A DNA stretch of 64,000 nucleotides from Amyelois transitella (Eukaryota; Arthropoda; Insecta; Lepidoptera; Pyralidae). The stretch lies in the NCBI RefSeq assembly GCF_032362555.1, contig NC_083522.1, forward strand, positions 3,822,001 to 3,886,000. Reading direction: 5' to 3'. The position numbers and the translations under genes were made by a program. Below are positions 1 through 10,600 of the stretch, one piece after another. Positions within the stretch are counted from its first letter, which is position 1; the number at the start of each line of letters is the position of its first letter. Under the pieces are notes generated by a model. That model had not been told where the DNA came from. It ran no database searches and saw nothing but the letters and a program-made list of their open reading frames with translations.

Positions 1-1120
1 AATAAAATCACGTCATTAAACGCGTGGATGTAAGATAAATCAACATCGTTGTCTACGACTCTGCACTTTCTGAAATAATTTTGAACCGGGTATTTTGGTT
101 ATAAAGGCATAAACACACTAGACATTACGAACAATTTGGGTACTAAGTATATACTTTTCTATTTTATTTATTTATAATTTAAGAATATAAAGGAGTATTT
201 CACACAAATTGTAGTACAAAAGTGAAACTTAATCTGGACAACGAAGTTGTATTTTTCCCAAAACTCTCATTTCAGGCAATGAAGTGAACCTTCTACAAAA
301 GATTTAGGTATTTTTACTTAACGATTCGAGTTACAAACTCACAAGTAGTAAATATTATGGAATTTGGTATTCTTCCAGTTCTATTATTCTCATTACTTTA
401 TGCATAAAATAAAGACGTCATTTAATTAATTCTTACGTAGTAAAACGTCAGTAAGCATCCAAACAAATATAATAAATGTAAATTAATATTTGTCCGTCTT
501 TCATATCAAAACCACTGAACCGATACTGATACATACTTATAACGACATATGATACCTACTAACGTTTAAAAGTTAGTTTGTTTCATATGAAATGAAAAAT
601 CTGATACAAGTAGGTTATTCAAAAGACTTGAAACAAGACTGAATGGTAAAATGAACATGTGAAATTCAAACAATAAAATTGGTAAACACGAAATATTGTT
701 TTGGAACGTTTCCACGGTGAATCACCTGCCTGCAACTATTTTAGAAGTGATGCCACTGCCACTGGACTCGATTTCATGATAGCGACATCCATTCTATTTG
801 CTATCAAATAGCCTCACGTATCTATGATATGACTTAAGGTTAAGTCTCTTCATCAGAACCATAGAGATTATTCACTTATTTACTCAACAGACAGTGAGAG
901 GAGATAATGCCTGGACAACGTTCTATATAGATTAATTTGGAACCAAAAGAGTGAAGTGATCGGAATAAAGGAAATATGAATTATAATTTGCGCTTGCGTT
1001 TTATTATATGTTAAGGACTTTTGTCCAGCAGTGAACGATTGAAAATATGGTCATAGTTTCCGTTGTAGTTTCAAAACTACGAACTTTTATAAATTTTAAT
1101 AAGGCAACATTTTTGTATCC

Positions 1121-1236
1121 GATATTATTCACGAACGTTGTCGCATTATCTTCTCTCTCACTCTGTCTGATGAGTAAACTTTAGAGAGTTAGGAGAAGTA
1201 AGATAAATTTAACAACATTCGTGAATAATCCCGATG
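1121..1236. repeat. Hairpin MITE-like repeat
   Basis: The two ends are imperfect inverted repeats of about 45 bp. The left end reads ATTATTCACGAACGTTGT and the reverse complement of the right end reads ATTATTCACGAATGTTGT. The middle is short and C/T-rich. There is no coding capacity. It is probably a small non-autonomous DNA transposon of unknown family. Confidence 0.6.
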
Positions 1237-1316
1237 ATTCTGATGAAGAGCCCTGTGAAGAATTAACATTAAGCGATATCACACATACGTGAGGCTTTTC
1301 TCGAATTTTTGATATT

Positions 1317-1406
1317 GTTTTGTTCGTTGTTTTGCTCACCTAAAATAACATGTAGGTATCATATACTAACATATTTTAAGGTGAGCGAAACAACAAAACT
1401 ATTCAG
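1317..1406. repeat. Second hairpin repeat
   Basis: This is an imperfect inverted repeat. A left arm containing GTTGTTTTGCTCACCTAAAA pairs with a right arm whose reverse complement contains GTTGTTTCGCTCACCTTAAA. The loop is about 30 nt. It lies about 80 bp after another hairpin repeat but is unrelated to it in sequence. Confidence 0.55.
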
Positions 1407-3739
1407 CCGATAATATTTTATGCTTTTGAGATTCTAAAATTAAGATGTTTGTTGACCAATACTACTGAGTCAGAGTTATTTCTAAATGTTATTTTAAAAC
1501 CGGTATGATGCAATTGGATGTTTATTACGTGGGAAAAATGCAATATGAAAATTTTTTCAGTTCTTTTTAGTGAGAATATATACATATTTATAAGTCAGAA
1601 GTTGGTTGTTTAGTTTTTAAACAATATTAATAAGACAGCGTTTCTTTTGAATGCTCCTGTCTAGATATTAATCTTAAGTATTCAGCGTATTAAAAACAGT
1701 GCTTGTAAAATTAAGTTATCACAAATTTCTCTTGCCACTATCACGTACTTACCTATGTACCTACTTAAGCGTATTTGCGTGAAGTAAAAAGTGTTTTATT
1801 AAGTAGTTTAACTCGATAATTTAAAAAAAATATATGAAATATATTGTAAGTAAGAACGTAGTTATGTTATGTTTTTTTAATATTTCACTCTTATAATATA
1901 TAACACTGCATTTAATATATATCTATAAAAATAATAATGATAATACACAAAGTTTCACTAAGTACCTAAAACATTAACTTTAATTTATTTTCAAATAAAT
2001 AAAAATTTAAGTAGAACTTAAATTTTAAATGAAAAAAAAATATTTTTTATAAAAACGCATTTTAACACCCACTGAGAATAACATTATATTCTAAATATAT
2101 ATTCATTGATTTAATGCTGGCTAGAAATCTCTTTTTTTTTATATCTTTTAAAAAGTAAAACATACCTTAGCGGTTGTTATTTCGTTGCAGGCGCGCGCTG
2201 CTCTGCCGAACTGAAGCTATGATGACCACGGTACTTACACCAGAGAGATTTAAATAGAATTTTCAGCGGCCCACTCAGCTGAGTCAACGGGAACACACCT
2301 TGAACTTGCCAGATGCGTTGTGTCCAGGATTTAGGGAATACAATGGGAATAATTTAATGTTAGGTGCCCCGATATTGCGGACTGGCAAACAAGTATGGCC
2401 GAAACTAGGCATAATATTTTTTTCATTTTATATATTTTTTCATATTATTAACATTGTTTTTTTACATCTCATGTAGAATCTTTGTAACGTGGCTACTGCT
2501 TGCCTCCATACAGAATACTAGCTACGCCCTTCATAACCACCAAATATTTGTTTTTGCCATCATTAAAACTCACAATGTAGGTATCACATAAATACTTCCA
2601 AAGTAAATTCAAGACTAGTGCTATGCATGAAATAGGTATCTACTTGTAAATCAACAATAAAAAATATTTTAATAAGTACCAACATTATAAAAAGCACATT
2701 TACTACATAAATATTCATAGATCTTTCGTTAACATACTACCTACCTACGTTTTTTCTGGTGTTTATCAAAAATGCGCACCCTCCTCCCATAATTACCATC
2801 CAGGAATTGAGTGGTCAGGTAATTCTCAGAGTGACTGTCACCTAAGTGAAACCTAACTCATTAGATCATGGTCAACTCGACGTGACTATGAAAATAAAAA
2901 AAATATCAAAATCGTTCAGTCCGACATTTTCCAAAATCATGGTCATTACATAACTGAAACACTGATTGCAAAAATATTTGCCCATTTAAACATCTGTTTT
3001 CTCAAGTCTATGGGTAGGTGTGTTCGAGAACTTCACTTCTATTTATATCTAACCGAATGGAATGCGTGGTGGGTACCTACGATATGACAATTATACGCCT
3101 ACGAATATATGAGTGTAGTGTACTACGTCACTTAGGCCTACGTAATCTTCGTCATTTTGATACATATAAAAGGAAATTCTTATTATTTTTGGGACATATG
3201 AACGTTTAATTAGTGGGCGAGTGCCGTTTAGTGAAGCACCTAATCAAACAAATTTATAAAAATAGGTAAAGTTTGGAATTTCATTGTAAAGGTTAATCTT
3301 TGGAAATACTAAACTTATTAAAGAAAACTCGAAAATTCTTTCTCTGTTAAAAAAATTATCTGCCCGTGTTATGTTAGTACCATGGGCAAAACTTAGTTAC
3401 TTTTCTATCTTTATTTATCTTATTCGTCTTTATTGATTTTATCAATAAATTGTCATTATTATTGATTTTATCGTTTTTATCAATTTTAACTTTAATAATT
3501 TTTCTACCTACTGGACTGATTTAAACGCAGTTTAACACAAAGATAAAATAGACCTACAGAAGTAAAAACACAACAAGGGTACTTTTGCTTCTGGAAATTT
3601 CCACGGAGGATTCTCGCGCAGAAGTTGGTGTGCTTAGTACCTACTTATATAATTATACTTATGGTTATGTTAACTTACAAACCGGGAATGATTACGATCG
3701 TAAATTAAGTTATGTCAGGTTTTTACACGAAGCCCGGCT

Positions 3740-3788
3740 GATCGCAACCTATGGCGGGGGAAGTCCCCTGCCATAGGTTGCAGCGATC
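3740..3788. repeat. Strong short palindrome
   Basis: The left arm GATCGCAACCTATGGC followed by GGGGGA pairs with a right arm that is the same sequence reversed, apart from one mismatch and a three-base bulge. The loop is about 2 nt. If transcribed it would fold into a stable, GC-rich stem in otherwise AT-rich DNA. Confidence 0.7.
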
Positions 3789-4640
3789 ATATTTTAAAAT
3801 ATATTAAATTTTAAATATATATGTAATTTAAAATAAGGAAAAAGAAAACAATAAAAAACGTTTTAACAGAGTTATCATAATCATTTATTCCAGGGCAAAT
3901 ATTTTAATTATTTCAGGATTTGTTTTTTTTATTTTGGGTTCCTCAACCGTCTGCGTAAACTATACTCAGTTGGACTGTTGACCAAATAACACATGTTCGA
4001 CCATTTAAAGTTTGAACTAGCAGCAGAATGACGAAGTTATTCCAACTGCAACAACTTTGACAAAGAAAATTCAGTTCTTAAGAGAGGAAAATTTTAAATA
4101 GTAGAAGTCATGTGTAACTGTCATTGTCAATGTTGTCATCAGCCGAGTTATACATATCATCAGTTTGTCAATCAGCTGTCGCTGTCATTAATCAAGATGA
4201 TTTGTCAGCTGTCAGAAACAGATGCACACTCACTGTCACTGTGTCACTGTGTCACTGATTGCAGTGCATTGCAAGGCGGTTCTTGAAATTATTTGAATGA
4301 ATTTACAACTCTTATTTTAATTTTACCTTCCAATTTACCAATATCTAAAAGTGGATAGGATAGGGTATATTTCAAACATTTTGGTGACCGTTTAAATGCA
4401 CAGCAAAAGTATTACCACTCTCATTCTAGCCTACCTCGCAACTACTTAGCACAGCGAATTAGTGTTAAACGAACGGAATTATTATCTACTATAATTTGAT
4501 TGCAAAATATGGTTTCGCCTGTCGGGAAAAGGCAATACACATTACAAACGCATCATTAGTGGAAGCACGACTTAAATCCTGCGTGAGGCCTACCGGCATC
4601 TTTGTCAGTTGATTTAAAAAAATATATGTAATAAGTAATC

Positions 4641-7600
4641 ATGCAATCCTGGCTTCAAAATAGATGGACCAGCCTATGGCTGCTTTTCATGGGTCTCGGG
4701 GGCCTTATATTGTACCTGTATGGATTTTTCCCGTTAAAATACCATTCAGGAAAGTTAGGCCACATGGATGATCTTCCAAATTTCATTGATGGCATCAGGT
4801 GAGTAATATTTTTTTATGTTACTATTTCTACCCTATTCCTACTATTATTTTAGTAATTGCTTTCAATATTCTAATTTAGAATATGGTTACAGGTGACCCT
4901 GGAATCTGAGAGGGTGAATGTATTATTAATTTATTTTATACCTATTTATTTCTTATTAATTATTTAATATTAATGTATATTTCAGTATTGATGGTCAGGA
5001 AGTATACTACTCAGGTGAAAACACAGTCATACTAATGGTCATTGATGGACTGAGATATGACTTTGTGAATGAGGAGTACATGCCGTTCACAAGCAAGCTG
5101 CTGGATCAAAAAGAGGCGTGCATATATGTGGCTGTCGCAGATCCACCTACCGTCACCATGCCTAGGATCAAGGTATGATAACAAATATTAATCTATGTTT
5201 TGTATTCATAATCTTTAAACTGTTTGGCATACCAGAATGCTAACACATAACAGTTTATAATATATACTTAATTATATGCTTTATAATTTTTCAGAACTCC
5301 TCTCTATTTCTGCATAAAAACATGTTGGATCTTTGAAACTTTTCTTTTAAAAAATCTTTCGCAAGTAATGTATGGATAGAATACACTTTTAAATCACAGT
5401 TTAAATGCTCTGTACAACTAAAACCACAGACAAAGCATGTAAACTAAGTCCAAATTCTTTTACAATAAAAAAGTAGCTGGAACCGTCCAGAATTGGGCAA
5501 GTCTCTATATCCTGATTGGGCAAAGATTTAAATTTTACGAATTGTGGCCTGATCATATTAAAAATAGTCTGTAGAAGTGAGTGCCCTATGCTTTTATATT
5601 GCAGCCTGACTATATAGTATTATCTATACTTATTAAATTCAATGTTATTATATATATTTGATCTGATGCATAAACCTTTCTAAACAAAGGCAGCAACAGT
5701 ATGTTATGTTAATTATTTTATTTCTTTATCACAGTACCAAAGAAAGCGTCATCAAAGAAATAGTTACAAAAGTGTTTAAATTTTTTTACTTTGTAAATGC
5801 TCATAACCCCGCCGAAATAGTTTCTGAAACAAATTAAGATCCAATTTTGAATGGTTTATTACTGCTTAATGCATATAAAGTGTTTCTTTTTTTAATTTAT
5901 GAAGGTAGTACAAAGGTATACTTGATCGAAGGCCATCTTTAAATTCTTTAATTCTTTAAATAAAATATAAAACAAAGCAATTAATGGAAAATGTGTTTAT
6001 TTTTCTGGTTAATAATTGTTGTATTTCTTTTCATATTTGCCAATGTAACTTTAACAACAGATGACAGTGAACAAATTAATTATGGTTATATTATGTACAG
6101 TCACCTGAACGAAAAATAGAAAGGGCACAGTGGAGGCGCACCATTAACTTCTGGAGGGACATATTCGCAAGTGTCTCAGTTTGTATTTTTCCGCTTTTTT
6201 TGCTTGCCCTTCAGTTCTAATGAACCAAAGAGAAAACTAAAGGAAGAAATATAAATATGTTCAGATTTTCCTTAATCAATTGTCTTTTGAAACAACACTT
6301 TGGAATAGTTTAACACAGGATATAATTTAAGTAAGTGGGGAACTTTGTTTGCATTGAAATTTGCGGAGATTTTTGTTTTATTATTCAATACTTTTCAAAT
6401 TAACTGAAAAAAGATGTTTCAGAGTGTGGCCATGCACTTTCTGGATTTACATGACATGTTAAACTATTTTTTTCCTATATTTTGGTCCAAATGGTCAACC
6501 TTATTTTATACAAGTACATAAATTGTCCTCCTACTTTACTGTGTAAATTTAAATAATACACTAGTAACTCGCCCCGGTTTCGCAAGCGTAGTATTTATAG
6601 ACATACTCAGAAATCCATCTTACCAATATTTCAAACAGAAGCAAAATCCGTCCATAACTTTCCGAAATTAGCACATACATACAGACAGATAAAATAGAAA
6701 GTCTATAGAATATTATATGAATATAGAGGAATAGTGGTTGAAAACTACGAAAAAAAAAATATTATCCAAATATTTGCTATATAAAATCATCAATAAAAAA
6801 TACCAGTATATATTTTTTTAGTTTTTACTTTGGTCTTGTGATACAATACAATGTATGTGTATTTGTATCAAATATCTGTAGTAGTGACGTTTGTTTATTT
6901 TTTGTTGCGAAATTATAACACCGCAAATGTAATGTTCACATTTTTAACATAATAGTTGTTGTTGTTGTACAGTAAAATTAACTGTAACCATATGTATAGT
7001 CTATAAATTATACTTCCTTATTTTCGTAATCATAATAATATAAGTTACTTATTTTTTTCATTTATTTTAAGGAACCTTTTTTACAGAAATCTTGAAATCT
7101 AGCTAGCCATATGAATATTTTCTTATGCTAGCATGCAAGCATTAATGCAACTATCAATGCATGTTTCCCACTTATTGCGAGTCGATGCGCATTGCATACC
7201 GTGTGCATTCGACCGCGGCTACTACTTGTGATACATACATAATCATGATAATCACGTCTTGATCCCCTACGGGGAGACAGAACCAACAGTCTCAAAGACT
7301 TATATAGTGACATTTAGATTTATATAGTGAAAATTTGCTAGCCCATCGACTAAAAGAAGAACCCCAAGTGATAACTTTTTATTGTGACTGTCAAGGACTT
7401 TAGACGAAAATGTAAAATTGAATGAAATCATAATTTATTTTTACTCATTTGGGAAAAGGAAATTTGATAAGTAAAACAGTGTACGTAGTTATGTGTGATG
7501 CAAACTGACGTGTCTGCAAACACCATGTTTTATTGGTGCAGTATAACATACTTGTGGGATTGGTATCTATTACCTGATAAAGATAAATTCTTTTACTCGC

Positions 7601-10600
7601 AAAATGGCAACCATTGCTCGTGCGATGTAGGACACCAGTACAGTCGCCTACAGAAAGTTAGTTAGTTTTAGTTTATATGTAGTGGTATGGTTAAGTTTTT
7701 CTGTAGGCGATTTTACATTGTTGTTTTTTTGCTTGCAATGAATTCATATTGCATTTGTTAGTTACAAAGTTTGTGTTGTCTTGGTCTGATGATGGCCCAT
7801 ACATAATACATAGTAATGCTTGTATGTTGTGCAACTAACAATAAATAGTAGTGTAATAATCAGTCTTTACTAAATCTTTGCACGTCCTAATTTCGACATG
7901 TACTTACAGTACAATGTACAGTCGCCTTGCAGAAAAAATTAACCTCTGTGGTTTTGGTTTATATGTTGTCGTTTTTATCTGCAGGTGCCTGTACATATAC
8001 TATCTACCCAGCACAAAATATTATAGATGCGAAAGTTTGTTTGTTTTACGTTTTACGCAAAATCTACTGAGCGGATTTGGACTAAAGTTTATAGTAATGT
8101 TGCTTAACATTAGAATATCGCGTAGGCTCCAAAATACACGCAAGGAAAGACACGGGCGAAGGCTAGCTCTTTAAAGACTCGTTAATATTTGTGTTGTTTA
8201 ATTCACTGCTTATTTTTTTAACTAAAACGGATGTTTTATTACTTGTTGTTTCCATACTTAAAATGCGAAAATAAGTTTGTTTGTTATCTCTTCACAGTCA
8301 ACCACTGTACCATTCTCCATGAAATTTTGCATCCATATAGTTTGGAGTACGAATTACGGAGCCGCGGTTAAAAACTAAAGTAATATAAAACGGTAGATAA
8401 ATATCGTGGTCAGAATTCAGAGTATGTACCTACATAGATCTATCCTACACAATGATCTTCATCAAGATATGAAGTTCAAACCCAACTTTATGACACCGCA
8501 ATTGTAAATGCATGTTTATCAATATTTACGTTACCGTCTAAGACCACTTCGCAATTTCACCGTATAATTTCTAGGCTATGATGACGGGCAGTGTGTCGAC
8601 ATTCGCTGATGTGGCGCTGAACTTCGGAGCGCCGGCGGTCCGCGGCGACAGTGTGTTGCGGTCCGCCGCCGCGAGAGGGCGCCGCTCCGTGTTGTATGGA
8701 GACGACACGTGGCTGCGCCTGTTCCCGGGGCTGTGGGCAGAATATGATGGCACTACGTCGTTTTACGTTACGGATTATACTGAGGTACACATGCAACCTT
8801 TTTGTTTCAGCGACCCATGTCGCACTGCTGTTACTGACATCTTTTCTATCTTATTCATTAATTAAGATCATCCAGTCTTCGGTTTTTTCCTGCATTCGTC
8901 TGTGAGGATCCAACTAGAAGCAATGTAGGCCCATTTACAATAATTTCCCATTCAAAATTGGATACAAGGTATCACTTATTGACGTCACATCACTTAAATC
9001 TAATTATAACTACTACCGCTTCCAAAGCGCATGTGTAGAAGAAGCGGCGGAATAAACTACACTGCAGCATATTCACCGGATGTCAATTTACAAATATAAA
9101 TCTCTTAAATCTAAATTTCATGATGCATGCGATGACCTTCCAGTCTCATTATAAGCCTGGCCGCTTTTTTCTTCTGCACAAATTATTTCCGCCGGCGGTC
9201 CACCGCCGCGAGAGGGCGCCGCTAAGTGTTGTATGGAGACGACACGTGGTTGCTTCCGTCTCGGGGCTATGGGCAGAATATGGTGGGACTACGTCCGTTT
9301 TCGGATGAAAAGGTCGCCTATTACTTGAATGTTATTATGCATCGCTGCTTAGTACCAGTGTTTGGTGAGCCTTCCGGTTGTAATGATTACCTTACTACCC
9401 TACATGTTTTTTTTTTTTTATTATTAATTATAAACTAAACTTGTTTGTCAATTTACCTTTAAATGTACTTATACTGCATCTTGCACGCAACGACAAACCT
9501 ACATTTGTATATTCTAAGCCTAGATTCTAAGTTCTCATGTAAGTGAATATTTTTCTTGTGAGAATAAAGATTTCTTTAACCCGAATGTTTTATACATAGA
9601 TATGAATTTATTTTGGTGCAATAAAGAGCTACTGTATTGATATATAGGTACTGACCATGATCGATCCAATATGGTTTTTTTTCGCTCTTTTGTGGGTAGT
9701 TGGCAAAAATAGTCATTTTTAGGTTTTAGTTTTACAGAATCGAAAAATCACGGCGATAGGTAGGTGAACACGTGAAAACTAAATAAAGGTTTACCTGCAA
9801 AGTTTGCAGTTTTTAGAGGGGATCCGCTTTATCTAAAAACCCACCAATCAAGAATCCATGGGCAAATGCATACCCGGGCTCCTCTCATGATGAGGATGGA
9901 ACAAGAAACAGTAAAAACTAGCGTACAACCTCTTAAACTAGTATTGTAATAGGACAACTCCCAATGACATGACTTAATTTACATATTTTAGCAACAATAA
10001 TTTCGTATTTCAGGTAGACAATAACGTGACGCGCCATCTAGACACGATCCTAGCTCCAGGTGACAACAACAAGTCGACATTTGACTTCCTAGTCCTTCAC
10101 TACTTAGGGCTCGACCATATCGGTCACTTGGAGGGCGCGCGGAGCCCTAAAATCAAGCCCAAGTTGCTCGAAATGGACAGAGTGGTAGAGAAGATATTCT
10201 ATGCTATGAAGGAATGGGTAATGTTTTGTTTTACATACATACATACATACGGTCACGTCTATATCCCTTGCGGAGTAGACAGAGCCAACAGTCTTGAAAA
10301 GACTGAATGGCCACGTTCAGCTATTTGGCTTAATGATAGAATTGAGATTCAAATAGTGACAGGTTGCTAGCCCATCGCCTAAAAAAGAATCCCAAGTTTG
10401 TAAGCCTATCTCTTAGTCGCCTTTTACGACATCCATGGGAAAGAGATGGAGTGGTCCTATTCTTTTTTGTATTGGTGCCGGGAACCACACGGCACGGCAT
10501 GTTTTGTTTTATGAATCCTAATTCCTATCACTTAGTCGCCTTTATGAATTCTTCCTCTTGTTTTCCAGGATCATAATGGCATATTAATAGTGTGCGGGGA

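Larger units (their letters stand above)
1..4640. other. Intergenic region upstream of PIGG
   Basis: I see no supportable gene here. The DNA is AT-rich with only short chance reading frames. It contains two imperfect hairpin repeats (about 1121-1236 and 1317-1406), a strong palindrome at 3740-3788 and a patch of higher GC at about 2190-2400, all listed separately. The last few hundred bases before 4641, which include many short CTGTCA/TGTCAC-type motifs at about 4110-4260, probably hold the PIGG promoter and 5' leader. I could not place a TATA box or a transcription start. Confidence 0.6.
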
